From Altererythrobacter ishigakiensis (lineage in GTDB: Bacteria > Pseudomonadota > Alphaproteobacteria > Sphingomonadales > Sphingomonadaceae), in contig NZ_CP015963.1 in assembly GCF_001663155.1 (NCBI RefSeq), forward strand, positions 62,001 to 126,000: DNA of 64,000 nt. The letters run 5' to 3'. The notes under the pieces are model-generated. The model made no database searches, had not been told where the DNA came from, and was given only the letters and a program-made list of their open reading frames with translations. Positions 27,208 to 36,248 of this stretch are shown here, piece by piece (the stretch's first letter is position 1; every line of letters starts with the position of its first letter). Both the position numbers and the translations under genes were made by a program.

Positions 27208-28301
27208 TGGCTGACAACAAGGGCGGTATGCCGGATATCGATTTCGACAAGGAAATGGTCGGCACGATTGAAGTGCCTGAAGCTGATCAGCTCGATCTTG
27301 AGAAGCTGTCTCAATGGTTCGAAGCCAATGTGGAAGGCTATGCCGGCCCGATCAGCTATACCAAGTTCAAAGGCGGGCAATCCAATCCGACTTACCGGAT
27401 CGATACGCCGGGTGCGTCCTATGTGCTGCGCAGGCAACCTTTCGGCAAGCTACTTCCCAGTGCGCATGCGGTAGATCGCGAGTACAAGGCGATGACGGGG
27501 CTTTATCCCACTGGATTCCCTGTGCCGCGTACCTTTGGTTTGTGCGAAGACACAGATGTAATCGGCTCAAAATTCTTCGTCATGAGCATGGCGGATGGGC
27601 GCAGCCTATGGAACGGAGCGTTGCCGAACTGCTCAAAAGAAGAACGGCGCGAGATTTATCATTCGCTGATCGACACCATGGCGGATCTGCACACCAAGGT
27701 GCCGGACGAAATCGGCTTGGGTGACTACGGCAAGCCGACCGATTATTGCGCGCGCCAGATCAGCCGCTGGACCAAGCAATACAAGCTGTCCGAAACCGAA
27801 CATCAGCCGAAAATGGAGCGGCTGATCGCATGGCTGCCAGAGACCATCCCACCGCAGCATAACTCCAGCGTGGTCCACGGCGATTACCGATTGGACAATG
27901 TGATATTTCACAAGACAGAAAACCGCGTGATCGCAGTTCTGGATTGGGAGCTGTCGACGCTGGGCGATCCGATCGCAGATTTCAGCTATCTGATGCTCAA
28001 CTGGTATAATCCCGCCGATGGACGCGCAGGATTGGAAGGGCTTGATCTGGAAGAGCTTGGCATACCTTCGGTGCAGGAAGCGGTTGATCGCTATGTCGCG
28101 CGCACCGGCTATCCGGTTCCGCCGATGGACTGGTATTTCGGATACAACCTGTTCCGGCTGGCCGGCATTATGCAAGGCATCAAGAAGCGCGTGATCGATG
28201 GAACGGCTTCGTCAGCGCATGCCAAGTCCATGAGCGAACGGGTTACTCCGCTGATTGAACGCGCATATGACTTTGCGCGCGCCGCCGGAATGCCTGAATA
28301 G
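27207..28301 (+). CDS. ACAD10/11-type APH-fold kinase (phosphotransferase)
   Basis: A 364-residue protein-kinase-like (APH) fold. The N-lobe has FKGGQSNPTYRID and YVLRRQPFGKLLPSAHAVDR (ATP-binding). The catalytic loop is VVHGDYRLDNVIF, and the metal-binding loop is VIAVLDWELSTLGDP. These match the N-terminal kinase domain of ACAD10/11, which phosphorylates the 4-hydroxyl of 4-hydroxyacyl-CoA. The stop is seven bases from the end of a convergent protease gene. The start overlaps the dehydrogenase stop by one base. Confidence 0.9.
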   Translation: MADNKGGMPDIDFDKEMVGTIEVPEADQLDLEKLSQWFEANVEGYAGPISYTKFKGGQSNPTYRIDTPGASYVLRRQPFGKLLPSAHAVDREYKAMTGLYPTGFPVPRTFGLCEDTDVIGSKFFVMSMADGRSLWNGALPNCSKEERREIYHSLIDTMADLHTKVPDEIGLGDYGKPTDYCARQISRWTKQYKLSETEHQPKMERLIAWLPETIPPQHNSSVVHGDYRLDNVIFHKTENRVIAVLDWELSTLGDPIADFSYLMLNWYNPADGRAGLEGLDLEELGIPSVQEAVDRYVARTGYPVPPMDWYFGYNLFRLAGIMQGIKKRVIDGTASSAHAKSMSERVTPLIERAYDFARAAGMPE

Positions 28302-28307
28302 CGCGGC

Positions 28308-30671
28308 TTAGAAGTCGGCAGAGAAGCTGATCATCGCGCCGATATCGCTTTGGCTGTTGGCGTAGTGACCCGGCTCGTGGCGATAGAACACGCTGGCTCC
28401 GCCCACGCCCAACAGCAGAGGTAATTGCCAGGACATCTCGCCAACCAGTTCGCGCCCATCGGGAGCCAGCGATAAAGGCTGAATCGAATATCCTGCCGTC
28501 TCAGTCGTATAGTCGAAACTCGACGGCAGATTGAGCCGCAATCCGCCAACTTCCACACGCAATGGCTGGCTGATACGCAGCCCCAAAGTATCGCCATGCA
28601 TCAGCGCCGACGCACGCGACACATCCAGGGCCCAGGCATTGCTGATAAACTGTGATCCACCCGCAATCACATCACCGCGTGCAGCACGAGTCAAACCGAC
28701 GCGGGCTTCACCACCAAATTCCCAACCGCTACCAGGGTGCCACCGCAAACTGCCATCAGTAAACAACGTATCCGCACCATTGCGGCCAATCGCAGGGTGA
28801 AGCTGCGCGCCCAGAATACTGCGCTCCTCATGCATCCAGCGCATTCCGAGTGTGCCGACAAGAGCGCCGAAGCGGCGATCTGCAGAGATGCCAATCGTCC
28901 GCACCCGAAAACGATTCTTTTCGCCATAGAAAAGCTCATCGAAGCGTTGTGTATAGCTAAGCCGTGCATCGCTCTCTTCGGCATGGAATGTCAGGCCCCA
29001 GCTGCCCAGATCCTGGCGCAATGCAAGCGAGCTACCGACAACGGCAAAAAATCCGGAGTCACCGCTCGTGCCCGGCGCAATCCGAAACGCTGGCTTCGAA
29101 TGCCCCTGCAGTTGTGCAACCAAACCCTCAGCGCTCTGCGCAAACGCGAGGCCCAGTTGCAGGTCAGGCGAAATCCTTGTCGCGACGCGCGCAGCCAGAA
29201 CGCGCGCGCGTTCGGCATCATCCGAGCTCAATCGCAGCGAGCCGCTCCAACCAAGAGTTCCTGCACGCGCACCGTCGCCGACATGGAATGCCAGACTTGT
29301 GTCGGTCAGGCTGAGGGAGAGTCGCCGCCCGTTCTGCTCAACCGCACCGCGCAAACGCGGCATCACACTTGACCCGTCAAAGCCAGAGCTGAGCTCATAT
29401 CCATAAGCTCTGTTGTATTTGTCCGTGACAATTGTTTGCAGACCTTGCGAGCCCAAGGCGTCACCCATCGCAGGCGACGCCACTGCGATCCGGTCCGACA
29501 GCGGCAATCGCGTTGTGCCGCCCGCCAGAGTCGTCGTGCCCGCCGGCTGAAATGCGGCTGCAATATCAAGGATGCCGCGTCCAAAGATTGCGTCAGTCCC
29601 GCTGGCGCCTGCATCTGCGGCGCTCTCGAGCAAGATTTCGACAATCTCCTGCCCGGTCAGATTGGGAAAAGCTTGAGCGAGCAGCGCGGCAGCGCCGGCC
29701 ACTTGAGGGGCTGAGAAGCTGGTGCCGGAAAAGACCGTGACGAATTCCTGCCCGTTGATTGTCTCGACGAACAGTTCACCCTGATCATAGACACAGCAGA
29801 CCTGCTCTCCCCGTGCGGTCAGGTAGAACTGGCTTTCATTGCCTGCCTGATTGCTGAACCCAGAGAAATTGCCATCTGCATCGACAGATCCGACAATGAT
29901 GACATTGTCTCCGCCTGCCTGCCTGATGCTGCTGGCGAACGGATCAGGCTGTTCAGCCGGGATGTTCGGATCGCTGCCATCGCCGGAATTGCCGGCCGCC
30001 ACTACCACGACCACACCAGCTGCGGACGCACGGGCCACGGCATCCAGAAGTACCTGAGATGCGCCACCGCCTCCCAAACTCAGGTTTACTACCTTCGCGC
30101 CAGAGCTGACCGCGAGATCAACGCCCGCCGCGATATCGGTATCTGCAAAGAGACAGCTAAGCGAAGCGTCCTGAGGTGTATCATTACCGCACGAGCCAGG
30201 CTGATCGGCACGTATGGCCAACACTTGCGCATCAAACGCAATGCCCAGCACACCGGTATCGTTGCGCGCAGCCGCCGCAACCAAGGCGACATTCGTGCCG
30301 TGATCATCTTCGCCGTCGATCCCGCGATTCCCGACGACATCGGCTGAATCGGGATGAATCCGTCCGGCAAATTCGGGACTGTCGCTATCGATACCGGTGT
30401 CGACAATCGCGATGATCGAACCATCGCCTGTGAAACCGTCCTCCCATGCGGCAATCGCGCCGTGTTGTTCCGGCCCGTCCGAAAAACGGAACTCTTCAGT
30501 ATCGAAATTGGTTGGTGGCGGGGTGGGCGTGGGTGTTAGAGTGGGTGTCGGGCGCGGTGTGCTAACCGGGGCCGCACCACTGCCCCCACCGCACCCCGCA
30601 AGCAAAGTCAGCGCTGATGCCGCGCCAAGCAAGCGGGCGGTGAATCGGGGAAGCGGGGGTAGTCTTTCCAT
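28308..30671 (-). CDS. Subtilisin-like (S8) autotransporter lipoprotein
   Basis: A 787-residue protein. A lipobox LLAGC puts Cys at residue 27, followed by a proline/threonine linker (about 37-53). The S8 protease domain carries catalytic Asp91 (IVDTGID), His124 (DDHGTN) and Ser near 318 (SGTSFSAPQVAGAAA). A passenger extension leads into a C-terminal beta-barrel-like region (about 500-787) ending in Phe (SFSADF), as in AspA-type autotransporters. A lipidated N-terminus on an autotransporter passenger is unusual but known in SphB1/NalP. It stands alone, convergent with the kinase gene. Confidence 0.88.
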   Translation of the reverse strand: MERLPPLPRFTARLLGAASALTLLAGCGGGSGAAPVSTPRPTPTLTPTPTPPPTNFDTEEFRFSDGPEQHGAIAAWEDGFTGDGSIIAIVDTGIDSDSPEFAGRIHPDSADVVGNRGIDGEDDHGTNVALVAAAARNDTGVLGIAFDAQVLAIRADQPGSCGNDTPQDASLSCLFADTDIAAGVDLAVSSGAKVVNLSLGGGGASQVLLDAVARASAAGVVVVVAAGNSGDGSDPNIPAEQPDPFASSIRQAGGDNVIIVGSVDADGNFSGFSNQAGNESQFYLTARGEQVCCVYDQGELFVETINGQEFVTVFSGTSFSAPQVAGAAALLAQAFPNLTGQEIVEILLESAADAGASGTDAIFGRGILDIAAAFQPAGTTTLAGGTTRLPLSDRIAVASPAMGDALGSQGLQTIVTDKYNRAYGYELSSGFDGSSVMPRLRGAVEQNGRRLSLSLTDTSLAFHVGDGARAGTLGWSGSLRLSSDDAERARVLAARVATRISPDLQLGLAFAQSAEGLVAQLQGHSKPAFRIAPGTSGDSGFFAVVGSSLALRQDLGSWGLTFHAEESDARLSYTQRFDELFYGEKNRFRVRTIGISADRRFGALVGTLGMRWMHEERSILGAQLHPAIGRNGADTLFTDGSLRWHPGSGWEFGGEARVGLTRAARGDVIAGGSQFISNAWALDVSRASALMHGDTLGLRISQPLRVEVGGLRLNLPSSFDYTTETAGYSIQPLSLAPDGRELVGEMSWQLPLLLGVGGASVFYRHEPGHYANSQSDIGAMISFSADF

Positions 30672-30819
30672 AGCGCGACCAGTCCTAAATGCCCCCGGCT
30701 AAAGACTATGCGCAAGAGCAGGGTTAGCGCGCAAGCAAGAAATTCTCGGCACACCTACCCTTGCCGCTGGCAGCCCACGAGGCTAGCAGCGCTTCAATCG
30801 ATTTAGCCGGAGCCTCGCC

Positions 30820-31659
30820 ATGAGTAATGATCTCGTCACAGCAATCGAAGCAGCTTGGGAACGCCGCGCGGACATCACCCCCGCCGATCAGGACGTTCGC
30901 GGTGTAGTAGATGAAGCAATTGCCTTGCTTGATAGCGGTGAAGCACGTGTTGCGGAGCCCGACGAAAATGGCGGCTGGAAGGTCAATCAATGGCTAAAGA
31001 AGGCGGTTCTGCTGTCTTTTCGCGTCCACAACAACCGCATCATCGAACACGGTTCGGCTGGCGCGGCAGCTTATGACAAGGTTCCCAGCAAGTTCTCCGG
31101 ATGGGGCGACAATCGCTTCAGCGAAGCCGGGTTCCGTGTTGTTCCGGGCGCGATTGTCCGCCGCGGCAGCCATATTGGCAAAGGCGTGGTGCTGATGCCC
31201 AGTTTCGTGAATATCGGTGCCTTCGTCGATGAAGGTGCCATGATCGACACATGGGCAACTGTCGGCTCTTGCGCACAGATCGGCAAGAATGTGCACATCT
31301 CGGGCGGCGCGGGAATTGGCGGCGTGCTGGAGCCGCTTCAGGCTGAACCCGTCATTATCGGCGATGGCGCCTTCATTGGCGCGCGGGCCGAAGTGGCCGA
31401 GGGGGTTCGTGTAGGCGAAGGCGCGGTGCTGTCGATGGGGGTCTATCTTGGCGCCTCGACCAAAATTGTCGACCGAGCCACAGGCGAGATCCATATGGGC
31501 GAAGTGCCGCCCTATGCCGTGGTGGTTCCAGGCTCGCTACCTGGCAAACCGCTACCAGACGGCACTCCTGGCCCATCGCTGTATTGCGCAGTCATTGTGA
31601 AGACCGTTGATGCAAAGACCCGCGCAAAGACCGGGATCAACGATCTGTTGCGCGATTGA
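30820..31659 (+). CDS. dapD: 2,3,4,5-tetrahydropyridine-2,6-dicarboxylate N-succinyltransferase
   Basis: A 279-residue cytosolic enzyme of the succinylase branch of lysine/diaminopimelate synthesis. It transfers succinyl from succinyl-CoA to tetrahydrodipicolinate. After an N-terminal helical domain it has a left-handed beta-helix of hexapeptide repeats: [37 protein letters not shown], and [20 protein letters not shown]. The ending is [14 protein letters not shown]. Length is normal for DapD. The 148 bases upstream hold no gene. It has no dap neighbours here. Confidence 0.95.
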   Translation: MSNDLVTAIEAAWERRADITPADQDVRGVVDEAIALLDSGEARVAEPDENGGWKVNQWLKKAVLLSFRVHNNRIIEHGSAGAAAYDKVPSKFSGWGDNRFSEAGFRVVPGAIVRRGSHIGKGVVLMPSFVNIGAFVDEGAMIDTWATVGSCAQIGKNVHISGGAGIGGVLEPLQAEPVIIGDGAFIGARAEVAEGVRVGEGAVLSMGVYLGASTKIVDRATGEIHMGEVPPYAVVVPGSLPGKPLPDGTPGPSLYCAVIVKTVDAKTRAKTGINDLLRD

Positions 31660-31746
31660 TCTTTTGAACGCGAAGACGCAGAACGGAACAAAGCTTCGAT
31701 CTGACCATTGATCGAATGCAGCGCCAAAACGCGGGAAGGAAATCAC

Positions 31747-31899
31747 ATGGAAGAGAAAGACGAAGCGATCCACATCGAAGACGATGATGCGCGCGCAGCG
31801 GTATCCAACACAAATCTTCGCTGGGTGTTGGCCATAGGTCTTTTACTCGCCGTTATCCTGATGAGTGCTGTCTGGATTGTTCCCGCGATCTGGGGCTAA
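31747..31899 (+). CDS. Hypothetical single-pass membrane protein (50 aa)
   Basis: The ATG at 31747 is preceded by GGGAAGGAAATCAC, a good ribosome site. It gives 50 residues: an acidic N-terminal stretch (MEEKDEAIHIEDDDARAAV) and one hydrophobic segment (VLAIGLLLAVILMSAVWIV). No family is recognised. Short acidic-head, single-helix proteins of this kind are common beside dap or transport genes in sphingomonads. It follows dapD by 87 bases and may share its transcript. Confidence 0.65.
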   Translation: MEEKDEAIHIEDDDARAAVSNTNLRWVLAIGLLLAVILMSAVWIVPAIWG

Positions 31900-31910
31900 G
31901 CACGCGCGCT

Positions 31911-33167
31911 TCAATCAATTAGCGTTTCTATCGGTAGTTCATCCACTTGGCTGGCGGCAAAGCTCTCGGCCGCTCTTAGCGCGCGCATAGCGTTGCGCAT
32001 GGAGATCTTCTCAAGATCTGCCTGGCTATAGCCGCGCCGCGCCAACTCGGTGAACAGCGCTGGATACCCGGTTACATCTTCCAGTCCGGGAGGGGCAAAC
32101 GGAATTCCGTCGTAGTCACCGCCAATTCCGATATGATCGATCCCTGCAACCACCCTCACGTGGTCGATGTGATCGGCCACTTCACGGATCGACGATTGCG
32201 GGAGCGGATTGGCATCATCCCAGAGCCGCATGCCCTGAGCGACCTTTTCAGGTTGTCCTTGCCACAGCGCTTTCAGCCTCGCCTCTTCAGCATCGCGATT
32301 GGCGTTCCATTGGCGCGCCGGCTCACTCAGGAATCCAGGCACGAATGTGATCATCACTACGCCGCCATTCGATCGCAGCCTCTGAAGCACGCTGTCAGGC
32401 ACATTGCGCGCATGACCGTTCAGCGCTCTGGCGCTTGAATGGCTGAAAATTACCGGTGCCTGCGCGACATCCAGAACATCATGCATGACCTTCTCGCTGA
32501 CATGGCTCAGGTCCACCTGCATGCCGATGCGGTTCATTTCGCGAATGATATCGCGCCCGAAGTCAGTGAGACCATTGTGCTCTGGTGCATCTGTCGCGCT
32601 GTCCGCCCATGGCACGTTACGCGAATGGGTGAGAGTCATATAACGCGCGCCCAAATCATACATTTGCCGCAGCACTGCCAGACTAGATCCGATCGAATGG
32701 CCGCCTTCCATGCCCATCAAAGAGGCGATCTTGCCATCGGCGAGCGCTGCCTCGATTTCATCCGCGGTAAGCGCGAGTTGGAGATCGTCAGAATTGGCGG
32801 CAATCAAGCGCTTGGCCACATCGATCTGCTCAATCGTCATCTGTACCGCCTCAGGCTCCTCGAGAGAGGCGGGAACATAGACGGACCAATATTGCGTGCC
32901 GACCTTGCCAGCGCGCAGGCGAGCGATATCAGTGTGCATAGCGCTGCGCGGCGGCTGCTCCTGCGCGGTGTCGGTCGTGTCGTGAAAGTCGAAATCATTG
33001 ATCTGGTTCGCGAAACGGCTGCGAAGCTGGATCGGGACATCGTTATGGCCATCCATGATCGGCGCAGCTTCTAGCGCCGCGGCCGCAGTCTCTTCCGCTG
33101 ATTGCGCAAATGCTACGCCGGGCAAGCTCAACAGAGCCACAGCAGCGATCATGGATAAGGATCTCAT
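31911..33167 (-). CDS. Secreted membrane-dipeptidase family protein (M19)
   Basis: The start at 33167 (MRSLSMIAAVALLSLPGVAF) follows CGGAGAG and gives 418 residues with a signal peptide ending AFAQ. M19 metal ligands are visible: IMDGHNDVP (His-x-Asp), LMGMEGGHSIG (bridging Glu), VDLSHVSEK (His) and IFSHSSARALNGHARNVPD (His). The active site is completed by GIDHIGIGGDYDG. It would hydrolyse dipeptides in the periplasm with two zinc ions. It stands alone between the 50-aa protein and the SWIB gene. Confidence 0.92.
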   Translation of the reverse strand: MRSLSMIAAVALLSLPGVAFAQSAEETAAAALEAAPIMDGHNDVPIQLRSRFANQINDFDFHDTTDTAQEQPPRSAMHTDIARLRAGKVGTQYWSVYVPASLEEPEAVQMTIEQIDVAKRLIAANSDDLQLALTADEIEAALADGKIASLMGMEGGHSIGSSLAVLRQMYDLGARYMTLTHSRNVPWADSATDAPEHNGLTDFGRDIIREMNRIGMQVDLSHVSEKVMHDVLDVAQAPVIFSHSSARALNGHARNVPDSVLQRLRSNGGVVMITFVPGFLSEPARQWNANRDAEEARLKALWQGQPEKVAQGMRLWDDANPLPQSSIREVADHIDHVRVVAGIDHIGIGGDYDGIPFAPPGLEDVTGYPALFTELARRGYSQADLEKISMRNAMRALRAAESFAASQVDELPIETLID

Positions 33168-33264
33168 CGAATTCTCTCCGGAAACGGGTGGATTGTCTGC
33201 CCGCGGTATTAGGGCACACATACATGCCATTGCCAGCACTTATGCATCAGATTTTGGTCAGGCA

Positions 33265-33306
33265 CGAAAAAGGCGGCGCCACCCAATCCGGGCCGCGCCG
33301 CCTTAT
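33265..33306 (-). terminator. Rho-independent terminator of the SWIB gene
   Basis: Arms AAGGCGGCG and CGCCGCCTT flank a 17-base loop. Read on the minus strand the stem is followed by TTTTTCG. It lies directly after the SWIB stop (33321), between it and the upstream end of the dipeptidase gene. Confidence 0.75.
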
Positions 33307-33320
33307 CCGTTTCCAGTTTC

Positions 33321-33566
33321 TTAGCTGAGGTGCTTCGAAACCGCTGCTGTCATCTTGAACATAGAGATCTGGGCATTGCCGATCACAGCGCCAAGCTTCG
33401 CATCAGGATTGATCTGACGCTTGTCCTTGCTGTCCTGAAGGCCATTTGCCTTGATATACTCCCACACTTTCGAAGTTACTTGAGCGCGGGTCATCGGACC
33501 TTTGCCAATGACGCTCTCAAGATCAGCCGACAATGTGACGGGCTTTTGAAGCGCGTTTCCAGCCAT
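33321..33566 (-). CDS. SWIB/MDM2 domain protein
   Basis: An 81-residue protein that is almost entirely one SWIB domain: LQKPVTLSADLESVIG, MTRAQVTSKVWEYIKANGLQD, KRQINPDAKLGAVIG. The fold is best known from eukaryotic SWI/SNF subunits and also occurs in chlamydiae and some alphaproteobacteria, where it is small and stand-alone, as here. Its role in bacteria is not settled; nucleoid or transcription functions have been proposed. The ATG follows GGAAAGGAATTAATT. It has its own terminator and is likely transcribed from the 27-base gap or from the upstream PEBP-like gene. Confidence 0.9.
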   Translation of the reverse strand: MAGNALQKPVTLSADLESVIGKGPMTRAQVTSKVWEYIKANGLQDSKDKRQINPDAKLGAVIGNAQISMFKMTAAVSKHLS

Positions 33567-33593
33567 AATTAATTCCTTTCCATAAGATGGCCG

Positions 33594-34187
33594 TTACAAT
33601 TCGAATTCGTCATCATCCCAGTCCTCCTCGTCCTCCTGCGACCGGGTATATTGGGCAACCAGCGCAGAGCTGGCGACGACTTGCCCATCCATTGCTGCGA
33701 GCAGGTCCTCCCGCGAAGCCCCTGGCATCAGGGTCAGCGGCAGTTCGAGCGCAAACAACTGGAATACGAAATGATGGGTTTCGCCGTCTGGAAGATCGGG
33801 CAAAAGCCATTCTGAATTGCCAAGCGAGTTCTTGCCGGTGCGTGGGGGCACTTCACCTTCAAGCAGCATGCCTTTTTGTGCAGCAAGGCCCCAAACCAGC
33901 CAGTGGCAACGCGGTTCAGCACCATCGGTTGACGCGTCTTCGACAATCGCAACCATCTCCATCGCCCCCGGCGGCGGTGCGGACCATTCAAGCGGAGGTG
34001 CGACCGCATCCTCTTCGTCGGCAGTGAAGCACGGGTCGAGTTCCGCGCCTGCCTCAAAAGCCGGGCTCGTCAACTTGAACCCGCCGCGCCCGAAATTGCG
34101 TTCGCTGCCAAGCTTCGCAATCGCGAGCCCCGCATGGCGGGCGGCAGGAGGCAACGCAGAATTCAACCAGGCAGGCACTTCAGACAC
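33594..34187 (-). CDS. YbhB/YbcL-type phosphatidylethanolamine-binding-like protein
   Basis: A GTG start at 34187, eight to nine bases after AGAGGGAAG, gives 197 residues. The PEBP fold motifs are present: FKLTSPAFEAGAELD, DAVAPPLEWSAPP, AMEMVAIVEDAS (Asp), and RCHWLVWGL (His in the ligand pocket). The late segment is HHFVFQLFAL. The C-terminus is unusually acidic (SQEDEEDWDDDEFEL). No signal peptide is seen, so it should be cytosolic, unlike E. coli YbcL. Its function is unknown. It precedes the SWIB gene on the same strand. Confidence 0.87.
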   Translation of the reverse strand: MSEVPAWLNSALPPAARHAGLAIAKLGSERNFGRGGFKLTSPAFEAGAELDPCFTADEEDAVAPPLEWSAPPPGAMEMVAIVEDASTDGAEPRCHWLVWGLAAQKGMLLEGEVPPRTGKNSLGNSEWLLPDLPDGETHHFVFQLFALELPLTLMPGASREDLLAAMDGQVVASSALVAQYTRSQEDEEDWDDDEFEL

Positions 34188-34380
34188 GAAATCGAACTTC
34201 CCTCTTTAGAATGTTGTCAGCAAAACTAGGCCCTTCACGAGGGCATGACGAGGCGGGAGGCGCGAAAATGGGCCTATTTTGCCCCGTAATCTGTGGGTAA
34301 TTCGGGTTTGACACGGGATTTTCCATCCCGAGACGAGAATTTCATTACGCCGCGCTTTGCAGAACTTAGGGATTGCCCTT

Positions 34381-34412
34381 GGTGAACACAGCCGTCATTC
34401 TGTTTGTTCACC
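34381..34412. repeat. Inverted repeat upstream of the S41 protease gene
   Basis: GGTGAACA at 34381-34388 and TGTTCACC at 34405-34412 are perfect 8-base arms separated by 16 bases. They lie 66-98 bases before the S41 protease start. The two half-sites are spaced like a dimer-binding operator. The rest of the 291-base gap 34188-34478 holds only a short GGGAT/ATCCC hairpin near 34316-34330. Confidence 0.5.
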
Positions 34413-34478
34413 CCCTCAACAGGCGCGGCTTTCTATGATCGGTCGCCTGTTTGCAGCAAGATATCGAGAGGACTGGAT

Positions 34479-35912
34479 ATGGGTATTGGTCGCGTAACCC
34501 TGACTACAGCACTGGCATTGGCCTTGGCCGCTTGTGGTGGAGGCGGCGGTGATAGTGGCCCGGGCCCAATTGCGGGCGGGGGTGGAGGCGGTGGAACGCC
34601 AACTCCTGCGCAATGCTCGGTGCGTGATCGTCAGGATTGGTCGTTGGCGGTGCTGAACGAATGGTACCTTTTCCCTGACCTTATCGACACGTCAGTCAAT
34701 CCAAACAGCTTCGCCACCGTTCAGGACTATCTCGATGCACTGGTCGCCCCCGCCCGTGCCGAGGACAAGGACCGCGGTTTCACATTCATTACTTCGATTG
34801 AAGAAGAAAATGCACTGATCAATTCCGGCTCCAGCGCGGGCTTTGGCGTCCGCTTGGGCTATGACACAGTCAACAACCGCGTGTTTGTGATCGAAGCCTA
34901 TGAAGGAGCGCCAGGCCTGGCTGCAGGGCTCGATCGCGGGACCGAATTGCTTGAAATCGGGACCAGCAGCACAAATACGCAAAGCGTGTCTTCATTGATG
35001 GCATCTGGCGGCCCCGGCGCTGTTATTGATGCGCTTGGTCCGTCGGATCCCGGCGTCACTCGCTACATTGGTTTCCGGACTGCGACCGGCGTGAGCGGCG
35101 CTGAAAGTATCGTAAAGGCCGACTATGCGCTGGACCCGGTATCAGATCGTTATGGCGTTCGTATCATCAATGATGGGGGCAAGTTAGTCGGCTATCTCAA
35201 TCTGCGCACATTCATTGTTGGCGCAGCCGATCAGGATCTGCGTGATGCCTTCCAGACATTCAAAGATCAGGGGGTGACCGAGCTTATCATTGACTTTCGC
35301 TACAATGGCGGCGGTCTGGTGCGTATCGCGGACCTGATGGGTGACTTGATGGGCGGCGGTAACGTTGGCCAGATATGGTCAAAGACCATCCTGCGCGATT
35401 CCAAATCAAGCGAGAATGAAACCACCAATATCGCCAGCGCCGCTCAATCCATCGCTCCAACCAAGATTGCTTTCATTGGTCGTGGCGGCACAGCTTCGGC
35501 CAGCGAGTTGGTGATCAACTCTATGTTACCCTATCTGGGCAACAATGTAGCGCTTATCGGAACCAACACTTTCGGCAAGCCTGTGGGTCAGTTCGGCTTC
35601 GATCGCGATGTTTGCGATGACCGGCTTCGTGCAGTCACTTTCAAGACTGTTAATGCCAATGACGAAGGCGAGTATTTCAGCGGACTGGCTGGTGTTGTCC
35701 CCAATACCTGTCGCGCCAATGATGACATTTTCACTCAGCTGGGTGACCCGTCTGAAGCATCGATCGCGACTGCGCTGGATTTCCTGGCCGGGCGCAGTTG
35801 TACTGCGATTTCAGGCGGTGAATTGCGGACAGCGCAAAGCGCGGGTGGGCAGCAGCTGCTGCAGCCCGATCGACCAAACGCCGCACAATATCAAATTCCG
35901 GGACTGTTTTAG
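34479..35912 (+). CDS. S41-family C-terminal-processing-like protease lipoprotein
   Basis: The start at ATG 34479 (MGIGRVTLTTALALALAAC) follows GAGAGGA and gives 477 residues. A lipobox is at ALAAC, and a glycine-rich linker follows. A PDZ-like region (FGVRLGYDTVNNRVFVIEAY to AAGLDRGTELLEIG) precedes the S41 catalytic core: LVGYLNLRTF, ELIIDFRYNGGGLVR, and GRGGTASASELVINSM with the nucleophilic Ser. It is a periplasmic serine protease of unknown target. The stop is three bases before the Mpo1-like gene. Confidence 0.88.
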   Translation: MGIGRVTLTTALALALAACGGGGGDSGPGPIAGGGGGGGTPTPAQCSVRDRQDWSLAVLNEWYLFPDLIDTSVNPNSFATVQDYLDALVAPARAEDKDRGFTFITSIEEENALINSGSSAGFGVRLGYDTVNNRVFVIEAYEGAPGLAAGLDRGTELLEIGTSSTNTQSVSSLMASGGPGAVIDALGPSDPGVTRYIGFRTATGVSGAESIVKADYALDPVSDRYGVRIINDGGKLVGYLNLRTFIVGAADQDLRDAFQTFKDQGVTELIIDFRYNGGGLVRIADLMGDLMGGGNVGQIWSKTILRDSKSSENETTNIASAAQSIAPTKIAFIGRGGTASASELVINSMLPYLGNNVALIGTNTFGKPVGQFGFDRDVCDDRLRAVTFKTVNANDEGEYFSGLAGVVPNTCRANDDIFTQLGDPSEASIATALDFLAGRSCTAISGGELRTAQSAGGQQLLQPDRPNAAQYQIPGLF

Positions 35913-35915
35913 AAT

Positions 35916-36248
35916 ATGAACCTAGCTTACACCACGTTCGCAGAATTCTGGCCATTCTATCTTCGGGAGCACAGCAAACCTGCGACCCGGGCCCTGCACT
36001 ATATCGGTACATCGCTGGTCGTCGCGATCGCAGGATATGCCGTGCTGATGGGGCATTGGGCGCTGCTTTTCGCCTTACCGGTCGCAGGCTATTTCTTCGC
36101 CTGGCTTGCGCATTTCACGATTGAGAAAAATCGCCCTGCCACATTCACCTATCCGCTTTGGTCGCTGATCGCGGATTTCCGCATGTGTTGGTTGTGGCTA
36201 TCTGGTGGCCTCAAAGCAGAATTGGATCGGGCCGGCGTCGACAACTAA
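35916..36248 (+). CDS. Mpo1-like (DUF962/YGL010w) membrane protein
   Basis: A 110-residue protein with two to three membrane segments and the family's conserved histidines: EHSKPATRALHYIG near the start and WLAHFTIEKNRPATF in the middle. Yeast Mpo1 is an Fe2+-dependent dioxygenase that alpha-oxidises 2-hydroxy fatty acids. The bacterial members are unassigned. It follows the S41 protease by three bases and is probably co-transcribed. Its stop overlaps the convergent GFA gene by four bases. Confidence 0.88.
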   Translation: MNLAYTTFAEFWPFYLREHSKPATRALHYIGTSLVVAIAGYAVLMGHWALLFALPVAGYFFAWLAHFTIEKNRPATFTYPLWSLIADFRMCWLWLSGGLKAELDRAGVDN

